Assembly (NCBI GenBank): GCA_026709625.1
Contig: JAPOSR010000027.1
Span: 318 to 41,635, forward strand
Reading direction: 5' to 3'
Length of the DNA stretch: 41,318 bases
Origin: Chloroflexota bacterium
GTDB lineage: Bacteria > Chloroflexota > Anaerolineae > Aggregatilineales > Phototrophicaceae
The position numbers were made by a program, and so were the translations under genes. Within the stretch, counting starts at the first letter, position 1. The number at the start of each line of letters is the position of its first letter. The notes under the pieces are model-generated. The model had not been told where the DNA came from. It did not search any database and worked only from the letters and a program-made list of their open reading frames with translations. Positions 31,667 through 40,031 of the stretch are shown in pieces.

Positions 31667-32479
31667 ATGAAATCCTTGTCAACTATCAACATTGAGCAAT
31701 TCCGCAGCGAGGGCTGGCTGGCGGTTGACGACTTTTGGAGCGAGCGCGAAGTGGCTGCCATGCGCGTCGAACTCGCTGGGCTGAAGACGCGTGGACTGCT
31801 GCGCAATGTCGCTACGGCCGGCGATGGAGTGACGCCCGCCCGCGACCAGGTCAATTTGCAGCTTTGCCCTATGTTCCCGCACAGCGCGCTCTTCCGCGCC
31901 ATGCCCTTCGCCGACAAAGCCATCGCCGCCGTCCAACAGTTGATCGGCGACCCAGTCGTGCTGCACCTCGACCAAGTCTTCCTCAAGCCCGGCCGGCAGG
32001 GCAGCGGCACCAACTGGCATCAAGACAACGCTTATTTTCAGATCGCCGACCCGCTGGCTGGCACCGCCATGTGGACAGCTGTGCACGCGGCGACAATCGC
32101 AAACGGCACCATCCATGTCATCCCAGGCAGCTTCCGCGCTGTCTATCTACACAGCCGCGATCCCTACAGCGACCACCACATCCGCTGTTATCCGCCCGAA
32201 GACCAAGCGCTGGCTATCGAGCTGCCAGCTGGTGGCGCAGCTTTTTTCGCCTATGGAGTGGCGCATTGCACATTGGCGAATACGACCGACGCGGAACGGG
32301 CGGGCGTGGCGCTGCATTTCATCAATGGCGGGCAAGACGCCACAGCCAAAAGCGGCTTCCCACTGGGCAAGCGTCCCTATCTCAATGGCGATGGCGCCAG
32401 CGGCGGGCTGAAAGAACATGGCGAGGTCATCGCGGGCAGCTGGGAGCGCGAAGTCGCGGCGGCGCTGGCGCGAGCATGA
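31667..32479 (+). CDS. Phytanoyl-CoA dioxygenase (PhyH) family Fe(II)/2-oxoglutarate oxygenase
   Basis: A 270-residue non-heme iron oxygenase. The iron ligands are His118 and Asp120 in WHQDNAYF and His200 in GVAHCTLANT. Arg211 in ERAGVALHF would bind 2-oxoglutarate. Bacterial PhyH members hydroxylate small metabolites such as ectoine, quaternary amines or natural-product intermediates. The substrate is not evident. The ATG at 31667 starts where family homology should. An upstream in-frame start at 31598 would add 23 residues. Confidence 0.87.
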   Translation: MKSLSTINIEQFRSEGWLAVDDFWSEREVAAMRVELAGLKTRGLLRNVATAGDGVTPARDQVNLQLCPMFPHSALFRAMPFADKAIAAVQQLIGDPVVLHLDQVFLKPGRQGSGTNWHQDNAYFQIADPLAGTAMWTAVHAATIANGTIHVIPGSFRAVYLHSRDPYSDHHIRCYPPEDQALAIELPAGGAAFFAYGVAHCTLANTTDAERAGVALHFINGGQDATAKSGFPLGKRPYLNGDGASGGLKEHGEVIAGSWEREVAAALARA

Positions 32480-32486
32480 TGTCGAA

Positions 32487-33314
32487 CTAGACGCCGTATG
32501 CCTCTCTGTCCAGCAAAATCTGCCGCAGGCGAAACATGTCGGTGCGCGATGTCATATCCAAGCTGATTGGCGTGACCGAAACTAAGCCCTCGTGCAGCAG
32601 CACATACACATCGCTGTCGGGCTCAGCCAGATTGGGGTCGGCATGATAGTGATAACCCAGCTTGGCGGGGTCGCTCAAGGCAAGACGTTCCGGGCGGGTA
32701 GGAAAATACACCCGGCGCCGTGACAGCCGCGTCAGCCGCCAGTCGGTGGCTGCGGTCGCGTCCCAGGGCACGTCGATCTTCAACGCATCGACATCATCGG
32801 GCAGCGCCGCGTGGTCGATCAACCATTCGCCAAAGCGGCGCGTCCAGACAGCGGCGGAGCGAAAGTCAACTGCGTCGCTGTGCGTCAAATGCAAGTCGGT
32901 GGGAGTCTGCAAGCTGACAGCGATGGAGAGAATACCGAAGCTCGCGCCTTCGAGCGCCGCCCCGACAGTGCCAGAAATCGTGACGCCGTTGCCGGTATTT
33001 TCACCATAATTGATGCCACTGACCAGCAGCGCCGGCTGTTGCTGGTCTGCCAGCTCGAGCACGGCATGCTGCACCGCTTGCGCCGGCGTGCCATCGACTG
33101 CATAGGCGAGGCAATCGCCAAAGTCGCCGGGCGGCGTGTATGGAAATATCCGTCCCTCGCTGTAATGGGGCATGCTGCGGCCCATGCCCGATTGCTGTTC
33201 GCGCGGGGCAGCCACCAGCAGCCTTCCACAGCCGCGGAATGCCGCCACAGCCGCCCATAGTCCCGGCGAGTCGATGCCATCGTCGTTGGTGAACAAAATC
33301 GTGGGTTGGCTCAT
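32487..33314 (-). CDS. surE: 5'/3'-nucleotidase SurE
   Basis: A 275-residue metal-dependent nucleotide monophosphatase, also able to hydrolyse polyphosphate in characterised members. The signature NDDGIDSPG (10-18) supplies the metal Asp pair, and SGINYGENTGNGVTISGTVGAA (about 99-120) supplies the Ser/Asn ligands. The N-terminal ILFTNDDG fits family starts. It is convergent to the PhyH gene with only 7 bases between stops. Confidence 0.93.
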   Translation of the reverse strand: MSQPTILFTNDDGIDSPGLWAAVAAFRGCGRLLVAAPREQQSGMGRSMPHYSEGRIFPYTPPGDFGDCLAYAVDGTPAQAVQHAVLELADQQQPALLVSGINYGENTGNGVTISGTVGAALEGASFGILSIAVSLQTPTDLHLTHSDAVDFRSAAVWTRRFGEWLIDHAALPDDVDALKIDVPWDATAATDWRLTRLSRRRVYFPTRPERLALSDPAKLGYHYHADPNLAEPDSDVYVLLHEGLVSVTPISLDMTSRTDMFRLRQILLDREAYGV

Positions 33315-33477
33315 TCAGCATCCTGCAGCGGTGTCAATAGCCTGAGGACAGGCTGGATATCAATGATTAAGGTTGTGCCTGCGCATTGCGAAGCGATGAT
33401 CAGACTTGGCGACATTGCCCTGACCAAGGAGGCATTGTAACACCGATTTCGCAGCAGCTGCCAGCTTGCCTCTTAGG

Positions 33478-33639
33478 GAGTGGTGATTTTGGTGGGTACG
33501 CGTTGCTTTGCCCCCACCCCAAAATGAGGGAGGGGCTGCCATCCTGCGGAAGCGCTGGTAAAACCCCCTTCCCTCGTTCTGGGCGGCAAGGGGCCGGGGG
33601 ATGGGGGGCTTGGTTGCCATATCCACGCATTCACCACTC
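33478..33639. mobile_element. Complete miniature inverted-repeat element with 9-bp target duplication (copy F)
   Basis: This 162-bp element starts GAGTGGTGATTTTGGTGGGTACGCG and ends CATATCCACGCATTCACCACTC. It has perfect 9-bp outer arms (GAGTGGTGA/TCACCACTC) within about 25-bp imperfect terminal repeats. CCTCTTAGG flanks it directly at 33469-33477 and 33640-33648, a perfect 9-bp target-site duplication. It has no coding capacity, so it would be mobilised in trans by a DDE transposase that makes 9-bp duplications. The right duplication contains the stop codon of the MFS gene, left intact. The rest of the gap 33315-33643 shows no gene. Confidence 0.88.
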
Positions 33640-33643
33640 CCTC

Positions 33644-34840
33644 TTAGGCACGTCGCGCGCGCCGGCTGCGTTCGCGCAAGCTGATGGCTTCATGCAGCGC
33701 CAGGGTGGCCAACGCCGTGACAAACACAAAGCGCGGGATGATCTCCAATCCCTGCGCCTCGGCCAACGCGCCAGCCAGCCAAGGCAGCAGCGCCATGCCG
33801 ATGCTCGCGCCGGCGAATTGCAAGCCGATCGCGTTGGCCACATGCGCCCGCCCCACCCGGCTGGGCGTGTCCGAGGCCAGCATGGGGGCGAAAGGCGCGA
33901 TGGCAAAGCCTAGCAAAGCCAAGCCCAGCAGACTGGCAAGCGCGCCTTGGTTCGCCGCCAGCAACCCCGCGCCCAAAAGCATGCCGAAGCCGTTCAGCCG
34001 CAAAAAGCGCGCATTGCCGATGCGCGCAATAATCATGCCCGCGGCAAAGCGGCTGATTGTCAGACTCGCCCAATACAGGCTGACCCAGCCACCGGCGGTC
34101 TTGGCGTCGATGTCGCGCGCTTCAATCAAAAAACTATTGGCGAATTGTCCCGCCACAAGCTCGACGCCTGTCGCCAGCATAAACGCGCCGACCATCAGCC
34201 AAATAATCGGCAGGCGCAGCGTCGTTGCCAGGCTCGCGTGCTGGGCGCCAGCGTCGTCTGCGCGCGCCTCGCTCAACCGCCAACGCTGCCTCGTAAGGAA
34301 AAACAGCCCGAACAGCAGCAGGCGGACAATGGTGAAAATGACATAGGCCCAGCGCCAATCCAGGCTCAGGTCGATGACGATAAAGGTAATCAGCAGTGGC
34401 CCGATGGTCGAGCCGATCCCCCAGCTGCCATGCAGCCAATTCATCTGCCGCGCCGAGAAGTGCACAGCCGCGAAGGCGTTCAAGCCAGTCGCCATCACGC
34501 CCGCGCCGAGCCCGCTGCCAAATGCCACCAGCATCACCGCCAGCCACGAGCCCGCCAGCGCAAAGCCGAGCATGCTGCCAGCGGCGATGACCAAGCCCGC
34601 CATCATCATGAAGGCGATGCCAAAGCGGTTGATTAGCGGCCCGCTGGTCGAGCTGGTCAGCAGCCGGCCCAGAGTAGCCGCAGTCACCAGCGCGCCCAAG
34701 GCGCTGAGCGTCACATTAAAATCGGCCTGCACATAGATCCAGACGACGCCGATGGCGCTGCCCGATACGCCGCCGACCATGAAGACCAGGCAAGCCAACG
34801 CGAAGAGCCAGCGCGCATCGCCGTGTCGCCCTGTCATCAT
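33644..34840 (-). CDS. MFS transporter
   Basis: A 398-residue major facilitator with about 12 membrane helices and a central cytoplasmic loop (LTRQRWRLSEARADDAGAQH). The loop between helices 2 and 3 has the GRLLTSSTSGPLINRFG pattern, the MFS motif A in variant form. ATG 34840 overlaps the MurJ stop (ATGA), and the frame further upstream is inside murJ. The substrate is unknown; the fold and WLHGSWGIGSTIGP segment recall sugar or fucose permease-like members. The stop codon lies inside the target duplication of repeat copy F. Confidence 0.87.
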   Translation of the reverse strand: MMTGRHGDARWLFALACLVFMVGGVSGSAIGVVWIYVQADFNVTLSALGALVTAATLGRLLTSSTSGPLINRFGIAFMMMAGLVIAAGSMLGFALAGSWLAVMLVAFGSGLGAGVMATGLNAFAAVHFSARQMNWLHGSWGIGSTIGPLLITFIVIDLSLDWRWAYVIFTIVRLLLFGLFFLTRQRWRLSEARADDAGAQHASLATTLRLPIIWLMVGAFMLATGVELVAGQFANSFLIEARDIDAKTAGGWVSLYWASLTISRFAAGMIIARIGNARFLRLNGFGMLLGAGLLAANQGALASLLGLALLGFAIAPFAPMLASDTPSRVGRAHVANAIGLQFAGASIGMALLPWLAGALAEAQGLEIIPRFVFVTALATLALHEAISLRERSRRARRA

Positions 34841-36444
34841 CCGCCGCGCCCCAGACGCTGTCGCAGCAAGCTCCACAACCAAGCCAGCTCGCCCAGCCCC
34901 AGCCAACGCGCCACCAGCCAGAAAATGCCGCCATAACCCAAACTCGCGACCATCACCAGCAGCGCTTCATGCAGCGCAGTCTCAGCGCCGATCCAGCTTT
35001 GCAGCGCGGGCAGGCTGACCCAGGCAGCCGCGGCCATGACCAGCGAGGCAAGCAGCGCCTTTCCGCCAGTCGCCAGCAGCCTCTGCCCGCCGAATCCGCC
35101 TAGCCTGCGCCACAGCAGCGCCGCGCAGATGATGGCATGCGCGACATGTTTGAGGCTGTCCGCCAGCATCAAGCTATACAAACCCATCGGCTCGAAGAGC
35201 AGCAGCGCCGCCCCGACATACAGCGCCAGGCTCACGATGCCGACCAGCGCCGGCGTCACGGTATCCTTGCGGGCATAAAAAGCATAAACCAGCAGCAAAT
35301 CCAGCGCCGCAAAGGGTAGGCCCAGCAGATACCAGCGCAGCGCCGTGCTGGTCGCCTGCGTATCGGCAGCCAGAAATGCGCCGTTTTCAAAGAGCAGCGC
35401 GATGATTGGCGTGGCCAGCGCAAACAAGCCAAAAGCGGCTGGCAAGATCAAAGCCAGCGTCAAACGCAGGCCCAAGCCCAGCGTGTCGACAAAGGCGCGC
35501 GCCGCCGCCCTGTCCAGCGCCTGCCTCGCCAAAGTGGGCAGCACCGCGGCGCTGATGGCTGTGGCCACCAAGCCCTGCGGAAACTGAATCAACGTGGTCG
35601 CCCAATTCATAATGCTGATGCTGCCGGCGCCGGCATAGCTGGCCAGGTTATAGCTGAACGGGCGGATAACCAGGGTGTCGAGAACCAGCGACAGCATGAC
35701 CGGGATGTAGAGCAGTCCGATGCGCCGCAAAGCCGGCTGCCGCCAGCGCAGGCTCGGGCGCAAGCTCCGCAGCGACAAGCCCGGCAGCTGCAAGAGCATC
35801 TGCGCCAGCGAGCCCGCCAGCCAGCCCAGCGCCACCGCCACAATGCCCAAGTGCGGAGCCATGAGCAGCGTCAGCAGCACGATGCAGCCATTGAAGACCA
35901 CGCCAGCGAAAGCCGGCAAGGTAAACGCGCGCAGGGCAAACAAAGCGCCACTGAACAGCGCGAACAAACTCAGCGCAAGCAAGGACGGCGCGGTGATGCG
36001 CAGCAGGTCGACAGCCAGCGTCTGCGTCTCTGGGGCTGCGCCGGCCGCGACCAGCGGCACGATTTGCGGCGCGAAGAGCTCGATCAACAGCACCAGCACA
36101 GCCAGCGCAGCCACAATCAAACTGGCCAGAGCCGAGACACTGCGCCACAGGTCGTCTTTGCCGCGGCGCGCCACAACATCGCTGAGCACAGGCACGATCG
36201 CGCCATTCACATGCCCGCCGATGAGCAAATCATAGATGGCGCGGGGCACGATGATAGCGACTTGCAAGGCATCGACCGCGTTTGTCGCGCCAAAGAGGTA
36301 GGTGATGACTGTTTCGCGCGCCAGCCCGATAATGCGGCTGCTGACATTGCCCAGCGCCAGCAAGCCGCCAGCGCCAGCGATGCGCGCGTTGGTTCGCTCT
36401 TGTTCGTCGTCAGCCGGCCCCAGCGCGGGGCTGTCTGCTGTCAT
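34837..36444 (-). CDS. murJ: Lipid II flippase MurJ
   Basis: A 535-residue MATE-like/MOP-superfamily protein that moves lipid II across the membrane for peptidoglycan synthesis. It has about 14 membrane helices. The N-terminal region is GNVSSRIIGLARETVITYLFG, and FSYNLASYAGAGSISIMNWA, FPQGLVATAISAAVLPTLA and AFYARKDTVTPA are typical MurJ segments. ATG 36444 is the first normal start. It lies 60 bases after the CopD-like gene on the same strand and overlaps the MFS gene that follows. Confidence 0.93.
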   Translation of the reverse strand: MTADSPALGPADDEQERTNARIAGAGGLLALGNVSSRIIGLARETVITYLFGATNAVDALQVAIIVPRAIYDLLIGGHVNGAIVPVLSDVVARRGKDDLWRSVSALASLIVAALAVLVLLIELFAPQIVPLVAAGAAPETQTLAVDLLRITAPSLLALSLFALFSGALFALRAFTLPAFAGVVFNGCIVLLTLLMAPHLGIVAVALGWLAGSLAQMLLQLPGLSLRSLRPSLRWRQPALRRIGLLYIPVMLSLVLDTLVIRPFSYNLASYAGAGSISIMNWATTLIQFPQGLVATAISAAVLPTLARQALDRAAARAFVDTLGLGLRLTLALILPAAFGLFALATPIIALLFENGAFLAADTQATSTALRWYLLGLPFAALDLLLVYAFYARKDTVTPALVGIVSLALYVGAALLLFEPMGLYSLMLADSLKHVAHAIICAALLWRRLGGFGGQRLLATGGKALLASLVMAAAAWVSLPALQSWIGAETALHEALLVMVASLGYGGIFWLVARWLGLGELAWLWSLLRQRLGRGG

Positions 36445-36504
36445 CAATCTGGCTTTCGCTGTGCGCGAGAGCTTGGGTCGCCCCGCCCGCAGATTATCCC
36501 GTCC

Positions 36505-37023
36505 TCAGCCCAGGATGGGACCGATATAGCGCGCGCCCGCCATCAAGATTAGCGAGATCATCGCCAGCCACATGCTGACGCGGCCGTTGCGGCGGATTTT
36601 GTCTTCCATCCGCGTCAGCTCCGCTTCGTCAGCGCCAGCCGAGCGCAGCGCGCCAGCATAGCGCCCGGCCGGACGCCAAACTGCAAACAAACCATGCAAA
36701 AAAGCCAGCAAGCCAAACGAGGCACCAGCCGTCAAGGTCAAGCCGGTCGGGTTGCCCAGCGCGCCGCTATAGCCAAGCATTTCGTAGAGCAGCAAACCCG
36801 CGACAGTCGTGACGAGCGCAGACAAGGGAACGAGCCGCCGCAGGCTGGTGTCGCGGTAGAGATGACGCAGAAAACCCGCGCCCGACCCAGCCGCCATCGG
36901 TTCGATGTACATAGTCATGAGCAGCGCGGCGCCGACCCAGATCACGCTGGCGACGATATGCAGCAGGCGCAGCAATGAGACGAGCAGCGCGCCGTCTGCT
37001 GAACTGATGTCTACAGCCATCAT
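36505..37023 (-). CDS. CopD/DUF2269-like four-helix membrane protein
   Basis: A 172-residue integral membrane protein with four or five predicted helices. The first helix carries LLHIVASVIWVGAALL. A His followed by Trp and Gly in this place marks the CopD/DUF2269-type membrane families that may bind heme or copper. AAGGGA lies 6 bases before ATG 37023. It follows the cytochrome c lipoprotein gene by 57 bases, so a redox partnership is plausible, though it is inference. Confidence 0.7.
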   Translation of the reverse strand: MMAVDISSADGALLVSLLRLLHIVASVIWVGAALLMTMYIEPMAAGSGAGFLRHLYRDTSLRRLVPLSALVTTVAGLLLYEMLGYSGALGNPTGLTLTAGASFGLLAFLHGLFAVWRPAGRYAGALRSAGADEAELTRMEDKIRRNGRVSMWLAMISLILMAGARYIGPILG

Positions 37024-37080
37024 GTCTTTCCCTTCACGATTATTGACCGGGCAAACACACAAGCAACCATCCTAAGTCAT

Positions 37081-37503
37081 TTACGACAAAGTGAGCAAGT
37101 AGGCGACCAGATCGGCTAAATCAGCCGCTTCCAGGCTGTCCGCATAGCCGGCATACATGATGTTGGAATAACCAGCGACCAGCGCTCTGCCAGGCTGCAC
37201 GATGCTCCAATACAGGTATTCAGCCGCCGATTGCCCAGCCACGCGACTGCCCGCCGCGCCAGCCAAACCCGCCAGCGAATTGCCGAGGGCGCTGTTTTCG
37301 CCCGTGATCGAGTGGCAGGCGGCGCAAGCGGGCGCGGCGTTAATGGATTGCTGGAAGAGCTTTGCCCCGCTGTCGGCGTCTGCCCGGCTAAGGTCCAGTT
37401 CGGCAAAGGCAGTTCCGGGCGCGTCGGCGCTGCACCCGCTTAAGAGCAGCAGACTCAAGGCCATGGTCAGCCATATCAACGGTCTGCTTCTCATCGCTGC
37501 CAT
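37081..37503 (-). CDS. Mono-heme cytochrome c lipoprotein
   Basis: A 140-residue exported lipoprotein. The N-terminal basic and hydrophobic stretch ends in the lipobox LLSGC (Cys24), so it should be attached to the outer face of the membrane. CAACH at about 59-63 is the heme-binding site. The Met in NIMYAGY at about 116 is the expected axial ligand. It would carry electrons on the outer membrane face. The start could be ATG 37494 instead. It is first in a minus-strand set with the CopD-like gene, murJ and the MFS gene. Confidence 0.9.
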   Translation of the reverse strand: MAAMRSRPLIWLTMALSLLLLSGCSADAPGTAFAELDLSRADADSGAKLFQQSINAAPACAACHSITGENSALGNSLAGLAGAAGSRVAGQSAAEYLYWSIVQPGRALVAGYSNIMYAGYADSLEAADLADLVAYLLTLS

Positions 37504-37590
37504 CCAGAGCGCTGCGCTGCACTATCAAAAGCCACGCTATCTTGCCATACTATCATAATAGCGTTCGCCGTCATCGATTTCCAATTCGCC

Positions 37591-38709
37591 TTGCCGAGGG
37601 TATCTGCAATCATATCAACTGCCTTGCCCACGTTTCAACTGCGCCAGCTGCGGCTGCGCTGCCAATGGCTGGCGCAACGCGAAGCACGCAGCCCCGCCGA
37701 GATCGCGCGACAGCTTTGCGCCCTGCAAGCGCAGGAGTGGGCATCGGTACAGCTGGCGATGCATGCGCGGTCGGCTGGCATCATGCAGAGCGACATCAAG
37801 CAGGCACGCGAAGTCGACCGCTCCATCGTTCTCAGCTGGAGCTTGCGCGGCACTCTGCACTTGGTCGCCGCTGAAGACCTGCGCTGGCTGCTGGCTGTGT
37901 GTGGCGAAGGCGTCATCCGCTCGACCAACCGGCGCTATCAGCAGCTTGGCTTGACAGAGACCATCCGCGAAGCAGCCCTCGCAGCCATCCGCAAAATCTT
38001 GGAGCGAGAAGGCGCGCTGAATCGAGCCGAGCTGGCCGCGGCGCTGGGCGAATACGGCATCCCGGTCGCCGGCCAAGCCATCCACCATCTCGCGCGATTT
38101 GCGGCGCTGCGCGGTTTAATCTGCCATGGCCCCGAATATTCCGGCAAGTTGACCTTCGTGCTGCTCGACCAATGGCTGCCCGATACAGCGCCCGCTCCCG
38201 CCGACCCGCTGGCCGCATTGGCGCGGCGCTATTTGATTGCCAGCGCGCCAGCCACATGGAAGGATTTCGCGCAGTGGTCGGGCTTGCGCGCGGCACAGGC
38301 GCGGAAGGGCTGGGCAGCGGTTTCAGCCGACAGCAAACGAGTGGCGACCGCCGCTGGCGAGGCGCTAATGCGAGCGGACCAAGCGGCGGACAGCGCAACC
38401 GAAACGAGTTTGCGCCTGCTGCCCCGCTATGACAATTATCTGCTGGCGCACAAAGACCGCCATTTCCTCATCGCGCCAGACCATAGGCGGCAGGTGTATC
38501 CTGGCGGCGGTTTGATCCGCGCTTGCGCTGTCGTCAATGGCGAGGCGAAAGCGATCTGGAAGCTGGAAAAACGGCGCAGGAGCATTCGGATTGTCGTCGA
38601 GCCGTTCGCGGCGCTGGACAAGCCTGTCTTGCCCATGCTCGCAGCAGAAGCGGCGGCGTTAGGCAGCTTCCTGATGGCAAAAGTTGAATGGCGCATCAAC
38701 CGCGGCTGA
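37591..38709 (+). CDS. AlkZ/YcaQ-like winged-helix DNA-binding protein
   Basis: A protein of about 370 residues of the winged-helix DNA-binding family related to the DNA glycosylases AlkZ and YcaQ. LQAQEW at about 45-50 matches the Q-x-Q position that is catalytic in YcaQ-type enzymes. Further family marks are SWSLRGTLHLVAAEDLRWLL and, late, LLPRYDNYLLAHKDR followed by VYPGGG. AlkZ and YcaQ unhook interstrand cross-links or remove bulky lesions, but most members of this branch are untested. No ATG fits: the frame opens with TTG 37591, with TTG 37624 as alternative, and neither has a clear ribosome-binding site, so the start is uncertain. Confidence 0.8.
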   Translation: MPRVSAIISTALPTFQLRQLRLRCQWLAQREARSPAEIARQLCALQAQEWASVQLAMHARSAGIMQSDIKQAREVDRSIVLSWSLRGTLHLVAAEDLRWLLAVCGEGVIRSTNRRYQQLGLTETIREAALAAIRKILEREGALNRAELAAALGEYGIPVAGQAIHHLARFAALRGLICHGPEYSGKLTFVLLDQWLPDTAPAPADPLAALARRYLIASAPATWKDFAQWSGLRAAQARKGWAAVSADSKRVATAAGEALMRADQAADSATETSLRLLPRYDNYLLAHKDRHFLIAPDHRRQVYPGGGLIRACAVVNGEAKAIWKLEKRRRSIRIVVEPFAALDKPVLPMLAAEAAALGSFLMAKVEWRINRG

Positions 38710-38747
38710 CCCGCAGACAAAGGGAGATACCCGTCCGAACGAATCGC

Positions 38748-38775
38748 TTGACAAGCATTGAAACGCGCTTACAGT
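38748..38775 (+). promoter_or_regulatory. Sigma70-type promoter for the secreted protein gene at 38811
   Basis: A perfect TTGACA (38748-38753), a 16-base gap and TACAGT (38770-38775). Transcription would begin near 38782, followed by GGAG at 38799-38802. Confidence 0.6.
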
Positions 38776-38810
38776 GAAGTTGGGTTCACAACAAACTCGG
38801 AGTGGCTGAA

Positions 38811-39218
38811 ATGTTCGCAAAATCCCCTATCTATCGTGCGCTGATTGTCGGCTTGGCATTGCTGCTATTGCTTGCCGCCTTGCCCGCTGTCGCCCAGTCG
38901 GCACAGTTGGCTCGACCGCAAATTGAAAACCTGCAGTTCCTTGGCTATGGCGGAATTAACGAACAATACAGAGCAGGAATGTGGAATTTTCAGTGGGACA
39001 CAGCGCCAAATGAAAGAAAGATCCAGGTAGAGGTCAAGCGAGCATTCGGCTGTTGCATCATGTGGGTGCGGACCGGCTTCGACAGCTGGCGCAAAAGCAA
39101 CGGCAAGACCAGAGTGCGGGTCTATTCACATGACTGGCATCAATTGGAAATCCACATAAGGATTTCCAATCGAGCGGGTCAATGGAGCCCTTGGCAGGCG
39201 ATGACAGTCAATCGCTGA
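38811..39218 (+). CDS. Small secreted beta-domain protein, tandem paralogue 1
   Basis: A 135-residue protein with a signal peptide (hydrophobic core VGLALLLLLAALPAVA, cut after VAQ) and one beta-rich domain. It pairs with the next gene: both have W-x-F-x-W-x-T-A-P-N-E followed by a basic strand, a Met-Trp-Val segment, a Trp or His-rich strand and a closing RxxNxAGQxSPW. This is a fibronectin III or similar Ig-like pattern. ATG 38811 has GGAG 8 bases upstream; a GTG at 38802 is an alternative. Function unknown. Confidence 0.7.
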   Translation: MFAKSPIYRALIVGLALLLLLAALPAVAQSAQLARPQIENLQFLGYGGINEQYRAGMWNFQWDTAPNERKIQVEVKRAFGCCIMWVRTGFDSWRKSNGKTRVRVYSHDWHQLEIHIRISNRAGQWSPWQAMTVNR

Positions 39219-39322
39219 CGCAGGGAGAAGCATTTGGCTGCGCCGGTCTGCAAGGGTGGCGCAGCCGCGATCTATATCGTTCATCAAGGAATTTTCCCCC
39301 AACAACGACAAGGAGGCAGGAA

Positions 39323-39727
39323 ATGACTCCCCGCCGCTTTTCGCGCATGACAATATCTTTGCTGATGATTGCTCTGCTGCTCGCATTCGCCTTGCCGCTT
39401 GTGGCGCAGATCAATGACTTCTTCCCCCCGCCGTTCGCAGAGGGGGGGCTGCGCTTTGATGGCGCTGGCGACCCGTCGACCAAGGATCTAACTTGGCGCT
39501 TCAGCTGGGCGACAGCGCCAAACGAGAGCAGCGTCGAGGCGCAGATCAAGGCGACAATGTGGGGGCAAACCATGTGGGTTACCCCTAGCAAACAGGTTCG
39601 GCGCAGCGGCGACCGCACCAAGCTGACCATTTCTGCATGGGGCGGAGCGCATTTAACCATTCGCGTACGGGTTGCCAATGCCGCCGGGCAGATCAGCCCT
39701 TGGCGGGAACTCACAGCCAGTCGCTGA
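39323..39727 (+). CDS. Small secreted beta-domain protein, tandem paralogue 2
   Basis: A 134-residue paralogue of the protein encoded at 38811-39218. It has a signal peptide (MTISLLMIALLLAFALPLVA core, cut before QIN) and the same domain signature: LTWRFSWATAPNES, GQTMWVTPS, LTIRVRVANAAGQISPW. AAGGAGG lies 6 bases before ATG 39323. The frame is open back to 39182, but that would precede the signal peptide and is rejected. After the stop, both genes share the sequence TCGCTGACGCAGGGA around the stop codon, so the duplication is visible at DNA level. Function unknown. Confidence 0.72.
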   Translation: MTPRRFSRMTISLLMIALLLAFALPLVAQINDFFPPPFAEGGLRFDGAGDPSTKDLTWRFSWATAPNESSVEAQIKATMWGQTMWVTPSKQVRRSGDRTKLTISAWGGAHLTIRVRVANAAGQISPWRELTASR

Positions 39728-39777
39728 CGCAGGGAAGCAGACCCAAGTAAGCGACGAGCCTCTGAAATGCCCGTTTG

Positions 39778-39918
39778 ACCCCCGCCCCAAGCCCTTCCCG
39801 CATTTTTTGGGGGAGGGCTTATATGCCGCATAATCGTTGGACAAACTCCCCTCCCTTCGTTCTGGGGCAAGAAGACGGGGGAGTTTGTTTGCCTTATCCA
39901 CAGTATTCGCCACCCTCC
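39778..39918. repeat. Degenerate copy of the miniature element (copy G)
   Basis: CCCGCCCCAAGCCCTTCCC, a GGGGGAGGGCTTATATGCCGC arm, CCTTCGTTCTGGGGCAAG and the right tail CTTATCCACAGTATTCGCCACCCTC match the element in order with many changes. The left terminus is lost. It fills about half of the gap 39728-40031; the rest holds the promoter region of the next gene. Confidence 0.6.
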
Positions 39919-40031
39919 CAGCAAGCCTGGAGCCTGCGCTTTTTCCAGTTGACTGCTACAATAGCGAATTTGAGCGAGGCTATTGATAATGGCGGCTCGC
40001 AGCGACTCACGACAGCCCACAGGAGATTTGC

